Shown one piece after another: positions 9,289 through 18,073 of a DNA stretch of 40,654 bases. The position numbers were made by a program, and so were the translations under genes. This stretch comes from an uncultured Bacteroidales bacterium (GTDB lineage: Bacteria > Bacteroidota > Bacteroidia > Bacteroidales > UBA4417), in assembly GCA_903822525.1 (NCBI GenBank), contig CAIJPI010000037.1, forward strand, positions 1 to 40,654. Direction: 5' to 3'. Position 1 is the stretch's first letter, and every line of letters begins with the position of its first letter. A model generated the notes under the pieces. That model was not told where the DNA came from, made no database searches, and was given only the letters and a program-made list of their open reading frames with translations.

Positions 9289-10167
9289 ACGAAAACAAAG
9301 AATGTTCAGAAGGTAATTGCGCCTCCTGCAACTCATATGGTAGGTGACGGATTCAGAGTACACAATTTTTTTCCCGGTACCGAAGAGATTGATATGGTGC
9401 GCATGAGTCCTTTTATCCTGCTGGATTACAACAGCCTTGTTGAGTGGCCTGCCCGTGAAACGCCCAGAGGTGTAGGAGTACATCCGCACCGTGGGTTCGA
9501 AACCGTTTCGATAGCATATAAGGGAAGTGTGGCCCATCACGATAGCGCCGGCAACAGCGGCGTGATAAACGAAGGCGATGTGCTATGGATGACGGCAGCT
9601 TCAGGAATTCTGCATAAAGAATATCACGAAAAAGAATTTAGCCGCAAAGGCGGTGCTTTCCAGATGGTACAGCTATGGGTAAACCTGCCATCTGATGTAA
9701 AAATGTCAGCCCCGAAATACCAGGCTATTACCAATGAGCTGATGGGGAAATATGAAATCCCTTCGGATGGCGGAACAATACAAGTATTAGCAGGCAGCTT
9801 TATGGAAGTAAAAGGCCCGGCAAACACATTCACTCCTATCAACATTTACAATATAGAGCTAAAAAAAGGGACTGCTATTACATTCAATCTTGACGAACAT
9901 CACAATACAGGATTCCTTGTTATCGGTGGTAGTGTTATAGTTAACAAGGACAATAAAGTTGCGACCAACCACTTTGCACTCTTTAAAAATGACGGGGACG
10001 AGATAAACCTGAATGCTGAAGAAGACAGCTTGATTTTAGTGCTGAGCGGTGAGCCCATCAACGAACCTGTTGCATCCTATGGCCCTTTTGTAATGAATAC
10101 CAGGGAAGAAATCATGCAGGCATACGAAGATTTTAATAGCGGAAAATTCGGTTACCTGGCGGATTAA
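9286..10167 (+). CDS. pirin family protein
   Basis: A 293-residue cupin-fold protein of the pirin family. The N-terminal cupin carries the family's metal-binding set: HPHRGFET (H66, H68 from this start) and GILHKE (H110, E112), the positions that bind iron in characterised pirins. It also has the conserved VGDGFRVHNFFPG and GDVLWMTAASG segments. The C-terminal pirin domain ends with an FVMNTREEI(M)QA(Y)EDF(N)SGKFG motif seen throughout the family. ATG at 9286 is chosen because the family similarity starts within two or three residues of it; ATG at 9256 would add ten residues and lies in a copy of the same short duplication. Pirins include quercetin dioxygenase-like enzymes and redox-sensing regulators; which applies here cannot be told. 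It stands alone, 140 bases ahead of the next gene. Confidence 0.9.
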   Translation: MTKTKNVQKVIAPPATHMVGDGFRVHNFFPGTEEIDMVRMSPFILLDYNSLVEWPARETPRGVGVHPHRGFETVSIAYKGSVAHHDSAGNSGVINEGDVLWMTAASGILHKEYHEKEFSRKGGAFQMVQLWVNLPSDVKMSAPKYQAITNELMGKYEIPSDGGTIQVLAGSFMEVKGPANTFTPINIYNIELKKGTAITFNLDEHHNTGFLVIGGSVIVNKDNKVATNHFALFKNDGDEINLNAEEDSLILVLSGEPINEPVASYGPFVMNTREEIMQAYEDFNSGKFGYLAD

Positions 10168-10272
10168 CCTTCGCTGCAAAGTGTTTGTTAGTTCAAGCTC
10201 CAACAATTTCATGCTGCCTTTTTCGAGGATATCCGGAAGGTATATTTTCGGGATTGATCGCCAAAAAGGACG

Positions 10273-10280
10273 TACATTTG
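10273..10280 (+). promoter_or_regulatory. candidate -7 promoter element for the CvfB-like gene
   Basis: TACATTTG is an exact TAnnTTTG match and sits 27 bases before the ATG, giving a predicted short leader of about 20 bases. A possible -33 TTG is at 10254-10256, slightly closer than usual. Confidence 0.5.
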
Positions 10281-10307
10281 CCGTTCGGAACCTAAATCAC
10301 ATCACAC

Positions 10308-11153
10308 ATGGCAACAGTCGGGCGATACAATACACTTAAAATTCTGCGTGAAACAGGAAGCGGTTATTTCCTGGATGGAGAGGAACTGGGAGATATCCTG
10401 CTGCCGGGAAAAAATGTACCTCATGGATTAAAGGCAGAAGAGGAAATAGAAGTATTCCTTTATTTTGATTCCGAAGACCGGATTATTGCCACCATTGAAG
10501 ATCCTTATTGTGAAGTTGGCGATTTCGCCTTGCTTGAAGTTATTGAAGTCAATGAAATAGGTGCATTCCTGAACTGGGGATTGCAGAAAGAGTTACTGGT
10601 GCCTTTCAGAGAACAGAAAGTAAAAATGGAACCAGGAAGCTGGCATATAGTCCGCATATACCTCGATGAGCAGACAAACCGCATAGCTGCCTCAGCAAAA
10701 GTCGATAAATTCCTTGGAAAAGAGCCGGCAGCATTTAAACCCGGCGAAGAAGTTGAGCTTTTTATATATGGACCCTGCCCTCTGGGATTCAATGCCATAA
10801 TTAATAATTCACACTGGGGTATGCTATACAGCGGCGAAGTGTTTCAACCGTTGAACCGCGGGGAGCAAATTACAGGCTATATAAGTAAGGTGCGCGAAGA
10901 CGGGAAAATCGACCTCAATCTTTATCCTGCCGGATATAAAAAAGCTGAAACCTCGGCTGAATTAATTGTGGAATATCTAAAAAGGAATAACAATTTCCTG
11001 GAACTAACCGATAGGAGTCCAGCCGACGCAATTTATGAAACCTTTGGCATCAGCAAGAAAAATTTTAAAATGGCAGTCGGAAGTTTGTATAAGAACAGAG
11101 TGATCGAAATTGGGGAGAATGGCATTAGACTGGCTGAGAAGACTGGAAATTAG
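10308..11153 (+). CDS. cvfB: CvfB-like S1 RNA-binding protein
   Basis: A 281-residue protein of the CvfB/YitL family, of normal family length. Residues 1-60 form an S1-like OB fold (KILRETGSGYFLDG, GDILLPGKNVP). A second covers about 65-135 (GDFALLEVIEVNEIGAFLNWGLQKELLVPF) and a third about 145-210 (GEQITGYISKVREDGKIDLNL). The C-terminal 65 residues look like the family's winged-helix module (SPADAIYETFGISKKNFKMAVGSL). CvfB of Staphylococcus binds RNA and affects virulence gene expression; the family's role in Bacteroidetes is undefined. Cytosolic. It has its own predicted promoter just upstream and is followed by a 255-base gap before the helicase gene. Confidence 0.9.
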   Translation: MATVGRYNTLKILRETGSGYFLDGEELGDILLPGKNVPHGLKAEEEIEVFLYFDSEDRIIATIEDPYCEVGDFALLEVIEVNEIGAFLNWGLQKELLVPFREQKVKMEPGSWHIVRIYLDEQTNRIAASAKVDKFLGKEPAAFKPGEEVELFIYGPCPLGFNAIINNSHWGMLYSGEVFQPLNRGEQITGYISKVREDGKIDLNLYPAGYKKAETSAELIVEYLKRNNNFLELTDRSPADAIYETFGISKKNFKMAVGSLYKNRVIEIGENGIRLAEKTGN

Positions 11154-11374
11154 AGCGTTTTGAGTGGGCATTCAGTATTCATTCACTTGTTGGTTGGGGA
11201 TGGAGATCGGGATAGGGGTGATTAAATGCAATTCAATTATCTTTTCGTTTTAATTCCCGGGAAGCAAGTAAGTATCCTTATAATTGTACAATTTTTCATT
11301 ATCAATTTCCTTAAATTTTCAAGGGCAATGCCTTTATGTTAATAAAAATCTTCGGGCTGCATAAGCATATATCT

Positions 11375-11382
11375 TAAATTTG
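11375..11382 (+). promoter_or_regulatory. candidate -7 promoter element for the helicase gene
   Basis: TAAATTTG is an exact TAnnTTTG match 27 bases before the TTG codon at 11409. Its position fits a transcript beginning near 11388 and supports the TTG as the translation start. Confidence 0.5.
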
Positions 11383-11408
11383 CGGTTCCTTAAAATAGCC
11401 CCATACAA

Positions 11409-13736
11409 TTGAGCCATAATATCCTGAACGAACTTAACGAATCGCAGCGAAAAGCTGTGGAATGCATTGACGGACCAATAATGGTAATTGCCGGTGCAGG
11501 CTCTGGCAAAACCCGGGTGCTGACCTACCGTGTTGCCCACCTGATTGAAAAAGGCGTTGATCCGTTCAATGTTCTCTGCCTGACTTTTACTAATAAAGCT
11601 GCCCGCGAAATGAAGGACAGAATTGTAAAAATTGTCGGAGGAGAAGCCCGTAATGTATGGATGGGGACGTTTCACTCAGTTTTTGCCCGCATTCTACGCA
11701 TCGACGGTCATTTACTCGGCTATCCGGCAAATTTTACTATTTACGATAGCGACGACAGCAAAAGTCTGATCCGGAATATCGTTAAAGAATTTGAACTCGA
11801 CCCCAAAGAATATGCTGCCAACAATGTGCTTTCGCGTATATCGGCTGCTAAATCGAACCTGATAACCGCTGAGGATTACAATAATAATGCAGAAATAATG
11901 GAACAGGACCGCCAGGCGCGCAAACCTGCCATCGGCCAGATTTATACACGTTACCAGGCCAGGCTTTTCAAATCGGGAGCCATGGATTTTGACGACCTGC
12001 TGTTTAACACCAATGTATTGCTTCGCGATCATGCCGATATTCTGTATAAATACCAGGATAAGTTCAGGTATATTCTGGTTGATGAGTACCAGGATACCAA
12101 CTTTTCGCAGTATATAATCGTAAAGAAACTGGCTTCCCGTTTCCTGAATATCTGTGTTGTGGGCGATGATGCTCAGAGTATTTATGCATTCCGCGGAGCC
12201 AACATTCAGAATATTTTAAATTTCAGGAACGATTACCCTGAGTATAAACTTTTCAAACTGGAGCAGAACTACCGCTCAACCCAGAGCATTGTGCACGCTG
12301 CAAACAGCATTATTGCAAATAATAAAGACCAGATTCAAAAAGAGGTTTGGACCGAGAATGAAGTCGGGCAGCCGATAAAAATAATTAAAGCCACCAGCGA
12401 TACCGAAGAAGGGACCCTGGTTGCCAACAGCATTTTTGAAATCAAGATGAACGAGCAACAGCGAAACGATGCTTTTGCCGTGCTCTACCGCACAAATGCC
12501 CAATCACGATCGATTGAGGAAGCCTTGCGCAGGCTAAATATTCCCTATCGTATTTATGGCGGATTATCTTTCTACAGCCGTAAAGAGATAAAAGACCTGC
12601 TGGCTTATTTCCGGCTTGCTGTTAACCCGCTCGACGAGGAGGCACTAAGGCGTATTATAAATTATCCCCATCGTGGCATTGGTGAAACCACCATGCAGAA
12701 GATAACCTTATTAGCCGGACAGGGGAATCTCCCTATCTGGGACATACTCCTAAACCATACCTCCTACCAGCTTGGACTTGGAGGTAAAGCTGCTACGGCA
12801 ATCAGCAACTTCACCACGATGATCCTTGCGTTTGGGACACAGATGCAAACCCGTGGCGCGTTCGAACTTGCCGAGTCAATCGCAAAAGCTTCGGGAGTGG
12901 TTAAGGATATTGATGAAGACAAAACCATCGAAGGCCAGGCCCGGATGGAGAATATCGAAGCTTTACTGAATGCCGTTCAGGAGTTTACCGAACGCGAACC
13001 TGGCCCGGGTGAAGAAACAGGAGAGATCAGGCATCTAGACCTTTTTATGCAGGAAGTATCGCTGCTTACCGATCAGGATACCAACGACAAATCGGATACC
13101 GACCGTGTTTCGCTTATGACCATTCATCAGGCCAAAGGACTGGAGTTTCCGTATGTTTTTATTTCAGGTCTTGAGGAAAATCTTTTCCCCTCCTTTATGG
13201 CGATCAACTCCAGGGCCGATCTGGAAGAAGAGCGTCGACTGTTTTATGTTGCCATCACCCGTGCCGAAAAACGCGCTACCATTTCGTATGCCGAAAGCCG
13301 CTACAAGTGGGGCCAGCTTACCCTGTCGGAGCCCAGCCGCTTTATTGATGAAATTGATGAACGCTTTGTAGAGAGGCCTGTACGAGCCAAATGGAACCGA
13401 CTGAGTGAGGACGTACAACCTAAAGCAGCCAAACCCTCCTACCCTCCTAAATCCGTTAAACCAACGCAAGCGGAACCGCCAAAACAGGCAACACCTCCAG
13501 CAGGAAATTTTAAAAAAGTGGGCAGCTATCAGAAAGAAGCCCCGGCGCCAGCCGCAGCCACTGGAAACGATGATTTCGATAAGATTCAGGTAGGAATGAC
13601 TGTTGAGCATGCAACATTCGGTGAAGGAAAGGTAATAACTGTTGAAGGTTCAGGACCGAATAAAAAAGCGACAGTGCAATTCAATGGTATTGGGCAGAAA
13701 CAATTGTTGCTTAGGTTTGCTAAACTCAAATTTTGA
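11409..13736 (+). CDS. pcrA: PcrA/UvrD-type superfamily 1A DNA helicase
   Basis: A 775-residue 3'-5' DNA helicase with the full SF1A motif set. The Q-motif is LNESQRKAV; motif I is AGAGSGKT at 28-35; motif Ia is LTFTNKAAREM. Motif II is VDEYQDTN at 224-231; motif III is VGDDAQSIYAFRGA at 251-264; motif IV is EQNYRS. Motif V is TIHQAKGLEFPYVF and motif VI is RLFYVAITRAEK. After a Pro/Lys-rich linker the last ~55 residues form the PcrA C-terminal Tudor-like domain (VGMTVEHATFGEGKVI), which in PcrA contacts RNA polymerase. The family acts in nucleotide-excision repair, replication-fork maintenance and clearing stalled transcription. The start codon is TTG: no ATG or GTG lies between the upstream in-frame stop (11391) and the conserved LNESQRKAV block. 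Confidence 0.93.
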   Translation: MSHNILNELNESQRKAVECIDGPIMVIAGAGSGKTRVLTYRVAHLIEKGVDPFNVLCLTFTNKAAREMKDRIVKIVGGEARNVWMGTFHSVFARILRIDGHLLGYPANFTIYDSDDSKSLIRNIVKEFELDPKEYAANNVLSRISAAKSNLITAEDYNNNAEIMEQDRQARKPAIGQIYTRYQARLFKSGAMDFDDLLFNTNVLLRDHADILYKYQDKFRYILVDEYQDTNFSQYIIVKKLASRFLNICVVGDDAQSIYAFRGANIQNILNFRNDYPEYKLFKLEQNYRSTQSIVHAANSIIANNKDQIQKEVWTENEVGQPIKIIKATSDTEEGTLVANSIFEIKMNEQQRNDAFAVLYRTNAQSRSIEEALRRLNIPYRIYGGLSFYSRKEIKDLLAYFRLAVNPLDEEALRRIINYPHRGIGETTMQKITLLAGQGNLPIWDILLNHTSYQLGLGGKAATAISNFTTMILAFGTQMQTRGAFELAESIAKASGVVKDIDEDKTIEGQARMENIEALLNAVQEFTEREPGPGEETGEIRHLDLFMQEVSLLTDQDTNDKSDTDRVSLMTIHQAKGLEFPYVFISGLEENLFPSFMAINSRADLEEERRLFYVAITRAEKRATISYAESRYKWGQLTLSEPSRFIDEIDERFVERPVRAKWNRLSEDVQPKAAKPSYPPKSVKPTQAEPPKQATPPAGNFKKVGSYQKEAPAPAAATGNDDFDKIQVGMTVEHATFGEGKVITVEGSGPNKKATVQFNGIGQKQLLLRFAKLKF

Positions 13737-14065
13737 ACTGCAAATAACATACACACGATACTATTCTTAACCGGAAACAGCACAATTTTAAAATCTGGAA
13801 AGCTGTTTAATCCCTGATTTGTTGAAAATAATTTGTTAATTATAGTTAACAAAATGTTAAATATAAGTTGGCTTACTACTGGCTTATAAAAATTATTTTT
13901 GTTGAAAAATCATTTAAAATCGATTATATTAATCTATATTTATTTGATATACAATACTATATAACTTTCAATAAACATAGCCATTGAAATCATAATTCAA
14001 GTTTTCTGAAATTTAATATTAAAATTATTAAAATTATCTTTAAACTAAAATTATCTATCTCTGTT

Positions 14066-14073
14066 TATCTTTG
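14066..14073 (+). promoter_or_regulatory. candidate -7 promoter element for a long leader or small RNA
   Basis: TATCTTTG is an exact TAnnTTTG match. The predicted start of transcription (about 14079-14081) coincides with the first base of a stem-loop at 14080. No clear -33 element is visible, and exact matches arise by chance more often in AT-rich DNA. Confidence 0.35.
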
Positions 14074-14079
14074 CATATT

Positions 14080-14117
14080 CTCAAACTGATCTGAGTAAAG
14101 ATAAAATCAGTTTTGAG
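14080..14117 (+). promoter_or_regulatory. stem-loop at the predicted 5' end of the injection-system leader
   Basis: CTCAAACTGAT (14080-14090) pairs with ATCAGTTTTGAG (14106-14117), an 11-bp stem with a single bulged base and a 15-base loop. It is not followed by a T run, so it is not a typical terminator. Lying immediately after a -7 element, it could be a 5'-protective hairpin of a roughly 700-base leader or part of a small RNA. Confidence 0.4.
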
Positions 14118-14255
14118 GCAGACAAAAGATGTTTGATAACGTTCTTATAAAAGATGTGTTTAATTAGCTTGAAGTTCAAAACTTACAGTTAGATTAATGA
14201 AACCTCTGTAAAACACAACAAACACTGCCCCCGATCATTTCATAAGGGTCTCTGG

Positions 14256-14270
14256 TACAATTCAATTGTA
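14256..14270. promoter_or_regulatory. 15-base palindrome, possible operator
   Basis: TACAATTCAATTGTA is a perfect inverted repeat with 7-base arms around one central base. It is the cleanest short palindrome noticed in the upstream region and has the size of a dimeric-regulator site. No candidate regulator is encoded nearby and chance occurrence in AT-rich DNA is possible. Confidence 0.2.
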
Positions 14271-14793
14271 AGATTACCCATTCCGGCTATATTTCTTTAT
14301 CCCAAAACGCTCGAGCACATTTCTTTGCTGAATTGTGTTATGTGAAATGCTATTTTGGAAAATAATTATTTCAGAGTACACATGTTGACCATTTTTATTC
14401 ATAAATACAACAATTTTTTTGTAAGCGGCTCACAAAGTTTATCCAGTCAAATTTCAGGTCAAAAACCATTTAAAGAGTTCCTTATTGCTAAGAATAGAGA
14501 AAAAATGATTACTAAAATTAAAAAAATCTAACTGTTTATTTCATGAATTCTATAATTTTTTCTTCTCCTACTTTACTTGCCTTTTAGCTTTGAATGCTGT
14601 AACTTTAACAACTTGTTCTCAACAATAGCTATTATTACTCTTAGATAATCTCCATTTCAGAGCTATTTAAATAAAAATTCTTTGGATCATTGAAGAATTA
14701 ATACAATTAAAAATCTTGAATATCTTTTATAAACTCTATTTATGAATTGGGGGTCCCCTGGCGTAAATACATTTTAACTTTCATTCTTGACAG

Positions 14794-15396
14794 ATGGCAA
14801 AAGAAGGTGCATTACAAATAGCAGTTAAGTATATAGTTCAGGAATTAAGAAAGCAGGATGGTCTGCACGATGCGGCCCAGCCCCCTTTGGTAGCTATGAA
14901 GAGCTTTGTAAATGCCAAAGGCGAAAGCAATTTGAATGATGGAGAAGTGGGCGTTATGCTGGTGAGTGTCGAAGAAGAAAAAAACATGAAACCACAAATT
15001 CAAAAGGAAAAACGAACAGATAGCTCTGTTTCATTTGCCAATCCTGAAATCTACCTGAACCTGTATATTTTAATTGCAGTGAAACCTGCAGATATCGGTG
15101 ACGATAGTTACGGTATTGCCCTTAAAAGGCTATCGTTGGTTCTTGAATATTTCCAGGCCAATTCCTTTTTCGAAAATGTAACTCTACCTGCATCAAGTGA
15201 AACGATCGAAAAAATGATGGTTGACCTATTCTCCCTTTCATTTGAACAGCAGAACCAGTTATGGGCTTCGCTTGGTGCTAAATACCTGCCATCAGTGGTA
15301 TATAAAATCCGGTTGGTAGTGATTGATAAAGATGAATTTGGCACGGAGCAGCCCGTTATTAAAGAAATCGGCGCCGATCTGCACAGGATAAACTAA
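14794..15396 (+). CDS. DUF4255 (Pvc16/Afp16-like) tail cap protein
   Basis: A 200-residue protein matching the DUF4255/Pvc16_N family in pattern. It opens with an amphipathic helix (AVKYIVQELRKQ), then NPEIYLNLYILIAVKPA, which fits the family's nPpv-x-lnLyyll core strand. The helix GIALKRLSLVLEYFQANSFF and the closing strand pair PSVVYKIRLVVID follow. In Afp and PVC particles this protein caps the distal end of tube and sheath and terminates assembly. Here it opens the operon, whereas in afp and pvc it is the last structural gene. The next gene follows after 16 bases. Start: the only ATG near the conserved N-terminal helix. No signal peptide, in keeping with cytosolic assembly. Confidence 0.87.
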   Translation: MAKEGALQIAVKYIVQELRKQDGLHDAAQPPLVAMKSFVNAKGESNLNDGEVGVMLVSVEEEKNMKPQIQKEKRTDSSVSFANPEIYLNLYILIAVKPADIGDDSYGIALKRLSLVLEYFQANSFFENVTLPASSETIEKMMVDLFSLSFEQQNQLWASLGAKYLPSVVYKIRLVVIDKDEFGTEQPVIKEIGADLHRIN

Positions 15397-15412
15397 CACC
15401 CTGATATATAAT

Positions 15413-16141
15413 ATGAGATTGTCATTCGATCATTTGCTGACTTTGTTTATCAAACACGATATCTATCCTGAGGCGTTTCCAGGTGCTGAAGGATCATTGA
15501 TTGATGATCGAACATCAGGCCTCCTGGAATTGGTGCCTGAAGAAAAAACAGAACAATTGCTTATTCAAAACGGGTTATTGCTGAAAAAATTTAAGAATAG
15601 TTTCCAGCTTTTTTACCAGAAGGAGGGCCCGCGTAAAAGCGACCTGAAAAACCTTGAAAACACTGAGTTATACTTTAAAATGCACATCAAAGACATGGGT
15701 TTCTTTTCCTATACTGATGCCTCTTACATGAGCCCATCGTTGGATAAAATTGTCTTCTTTGGCCCCCTGGCTGATGAGACGGTTACGCCAAAGGGGAGAA
15801 ACAAACTCGGGCTTTCATTTAATTATCCTCTTACCAATGAAATGCGACCTGTTCAAATTACGGTTAATTCGTTAGGAGGAGAAAATATAGTGGATAAAAC
15901 AATAACAAAAGCCAAGATTAAATTTCTACAGATCGATCTGGCAAAGGCCGGATCCGGTGCATATTCAATTACAGAAGATACCAAACAGAATGACGGCATT
16001 TTCATTTCCGATATCTATTGTTCATTGCAAAATGATACTACCGGTTTGTATGGAATTGCCTGCTTTCGTTTTAAAAAAATAACTGTTCCATATGTGCAGA
16101 AAAAAATAATCATACAATTTAAGAAACAAACAGAAACTTAA
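15413..16141 (+). CDS. unrecognised injection-system protein between cap and sheath genes
   Basis: I do not recognise this 242-residue protein. It has no signal peptide or membrane segment. The N-terminal ~75 residues include a short helix and an FQLFYQKEGPRK strand. The remainder is beta-rich, with a segment mentioning FNYPLTNEMRPVQITV and a Lys-rich final strand (VQKKIIIQFKKQ). Spacings of 16 and 19 bases to its neighbours place it firmly in the operon, between the cap gene and the sheath gene. The location suggests a structural subunit at the sheath/cap end or an assembly factor. Some Bacteroidetes eCIS particles have been reported to carry extra cap-associated subunits, but homology to those cannot be shown from sequence alone. 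Confidence 0.7.
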   Translation: MRLSFDHLLTLFIKHDIYPEAFPGAEGSLIDDRTSGLLELVPEEKTEQLLIQNGLLLKKFKNSFQLFYQKEGPRKSDLKNLENTELYFKMHIKDMGFFSYTDASYMSPSLDKIVFFGPLADETVTPKGRNKLGLSFNYPLTNEMRPVQITVNSLGGENIVDKTITKAKIKFLQIDLAKAGSGAYSITEDTKQNDGIFISDIYCSLQNDTTGLYGIACFRFKKITVPYVQKKIIIQFKKQTET

Positions 16142-16160
16142 CCTTAAAAAGCAGATAATC

Positions 16161-17600
16161 ATGACTTACAGAACTCCTGGCGTTTATGTGGAAGAAATAT
16201 CGGTATTTCCTCCCTCAGTAGCCGAAGTGGAAACCGCCATTCCAGCCTTCATCGGTTATACTGAATTTGCAAAAAAGGATGGGGCAGATATGGAGGATCC
16301 TGATCCAATAGCTATTTCATCGTTGAAAGAATATGAAGAACATTTCGGGGTGGCCTGTGTGGAAGCGGCTGATGCGTTCAGCATCATCATAAATGAGAAA
16401 CATGATGCCGCAGATGCAATAATCGGCTATGAATTGATATCCTGGGGACCGACAGATAAAATTTCACATTTCAACCTCTATTATTCTATGAAGCTATTCT
16501 TTGATAATGGAGGCGGAAAGTGTTATGTCGTTTCAGCAGGTTTATATTCGGAGAATGCTGTAGATGACGATAAACTCATTTCTGCAACTGCAAAAGTTAA
16601 ATCGTTGGATGAGCCCACCTTAATTGTGATTCCTGAAGGCGCACCTCTTGGCATAGCTAAATATATTCCCATTGCACAGGCAGCCATTAATCAATGTGCC
16701 GAAATGAAAGACAGGTTTGCTATACTGGATGTTCCAATTGCCGCTCCCAAGAAAAAATTCGAAGCCTCCGATATTACGGAATTCAGGAAATTATCAGGCG
16801 ATGCGGATCATATCCGTTATTCGGCTTCCTATTATCCTTACCTGAAATCAACCATCACTTACTCTACTGACATGGGTGCGCTTGAGCTTGCAACTGTGAA
16901 AAAGAACGGGGTTGATGATGCAGCCAATGTTTTGAAAGGGAAAAAACTAGGGGAAATCCAGTCAACGAATAATTCAGCCTATCACGCGATCCTTTCGGAG
17001 TTGAAGGGCAAACTAAAAGTTGTGCTGCCTCCATCTCCTGCAATGGCCGGAATTTATGCCCGTGTTGATTCTTCACGAGGAGTATGGAAGGCACCTGCCA
17101 ATGTAAGTGTCCAAAGTGTAAGCGGTCCCACGCAAATACTTACGGATGCCGACCAGGGCGATCTCAACATGGACAGTGTTGGAGGCAAATCTATTAACGT
17201 GATCCGTTCTTTCTCAGGACGTGGAACAATTGTATGGGGCGGACGAACATTGGATGGCAACAGCAACGAATGGCGTTACATCAATGTGCGGAGGTTCTTC
17301 AACATGGTGGAAGAATCGGTCCAGAAATCGACAGTATGGGCAGTATTTGAACCCAATACAAAAAACACCTGGGTGATGGTGAAATCGATGATTGAAAATT
17401 ACCTGATCACCAAATGGCAGCAAGGGGCATTGGCAGGTGCAAAACCCGATGATGCATTTTATGTAAAAGTTGGGCTGGGTGTTACCATGACCGCCGATGA
17501 CATTCTCAACGGGATTATGAATGTTGAAATCGGAATGGCTGTGGCCCGCCCGGCAGAATTTATCGTACTCAAATTCTCCCACAAAATGCAGGTTTCCTAA
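16161..17600 (+). CDS. contractile tail sheath protein
   Basis: A 479-residue phage-type tail sheath protein. The start is diagnostic: TYRTPGVYVEEISVFPPSVAEVETAIPAFIGYT, which is the handshake strand and first core segment of eCIS/T4-gp18-like sheaths. The C-terminal domain contains GRGTIVWGGRTL, WRYINVRRFFNMVEESVQKS, VFEPN and the closing LGVTMTADDILNGIMNVEIGMAVARPAEFIVLKF. The sheath contracts to drive the inner tube out. Afp and PVC encode three sheath paralogues; this locus has one, as in several Bacteroidetes systems. The family's C-terminal half is conserved while the middle (residues ~100-250) varies and forms the outer surface. The tube gene follows after 27 bases. Confidence 0.96.
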   Translation: MTYRTPGVYVEEISVFPPSVAEVETAIPAFIGYTEFAKKDGADMEDPDPIAISSLKEYEEHFGVACVEAADAFSIIINEKHDAADAIIGYELISWGPTDKISHFNLYYSMKLFFDNGGGKCYVVSAGLYSENAVDDDKLISATAKVKSLDEPTLIVIPEGAPLGIAKYIPIAQAAINQCAEMKDRFAILDVPIAAPKKKFEASDITEFRKLSGDADHIRYSASYYPYLKSTITYSTDMGALELATVKKNGVDDAANVLKGKKLGEIQSTNNSAYHAILSELKGKLKVVLPPSPAMAGIYARVDSSRGVWKAPANVSVQSVSGPTQILTDADQGDLNMDSVGGKSINVIRSFSGRGTIVWGGRTLDGNSNEWRYINVRRFFNMVEESVQKSTVWAVFEPNTKNTWVMVKSMIENYLITKWQQGALAGAKPDDAFYVKVGLGVTMTADDILNGIMNVEIGMAVARPAEFIVLKFSHKMQVS

Positions 17601-17627
17601 TTATATAAAACTTAAAAAAGATATAAA

Positions 17628-18059
17628 ATGGCAAAATATCCAATCCCAGTATTTCACTTTACTGTTCAGTGGGGTGGAAACGATGTAGGATTCTCTGAAG
17701 TTTCAGGTCTTACACAGGAAGTGCAGGTAATCGAATATCGCGAAGGCTCCAGCCCCGATTATGGTCCTGCCAAGATGCCCGGGCTGCATAAGGTCAATAA
17801 CATTTCGCTCAAGCGAGGTATCAGTAAGGGCGACAATGATTTCTTCAAGTGGCTGACCACCATTAGCCTTAATACAGTTGAAAGGAGAGATTTAACCATT
17901 ATGCTGCTCAATGAAAAGCATGAACCTGTCATGGTATGGAAAGTATTGCAAGCCTGGCCGGTAAAAGTGGAAGGTCCTTCCTTAAAAGCTACAGGCAATG
18001 AAGTTGCTATTGAATCCATTGAACTGGCTCATGAAGGATTAAGGATTGAAAACAGTTAA
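17628..18059 (+). CDS. inner tube protein (Afp1/gp19-like)
   Basis: A 143-residue tube protein of the phage T4 gp19/Hcp-like fold used by eCIS. The family landmarks are YPIPVFHFTVQWGG at the start, the GFSEVSGL loop, the EYREG strand, KVNNISLKRGI, and the final GNEVAIESIELAHEGL. Hexamers stack to form the tube that is expelled by the sheath and carries cargo in its lumen. It is followed 14 bases later by a diverged paralogue; this first copy is more likely the main tube subunit because it lies directly behind the sheath gene. Cytosolic, no signal peptide. Confidence 0.93.
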   Translation: MAKYPIPVFHFTVQWGGNDVGFSEVSGLTQEVQVIEYREGSSPDYGPAKMPGLHKVNNISLKRGISKGDNDFFKWLTTISLNTVERRDLTIMLLNEKHEPVMVWKVLQAWPVKVEGPSLKATGNEVAIESIELAHEGLRIENS

Positions 18060-18073
18060 TAATACTTGTTTGA

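Larger units (their letters stand above)
13737..14793. other. 1.06 kb AT-rich non-coding region ahead of the injection-system operon
   Basis: No open frame of convincing length lies on either strand. Base composition drops sharply compared with the genes on both sides. It contains two exact TAnnTTTG elements on the plus strand (13894-13901, and 14066-14073 listed separately), a strong stem-loop directly after the second, and a 15-base palindrome at 14256-14270. A long untranslated leader, a separate small RNA, or decayed DNA at an island boundary are all possible. Confidence 0.6.

Noticed and set aside
14752-14760. GGGGTCCCC palindrome just ahead of the first injection-system gene
   Set aside because: Only four-base arms and no loop; too short to separate from chance.
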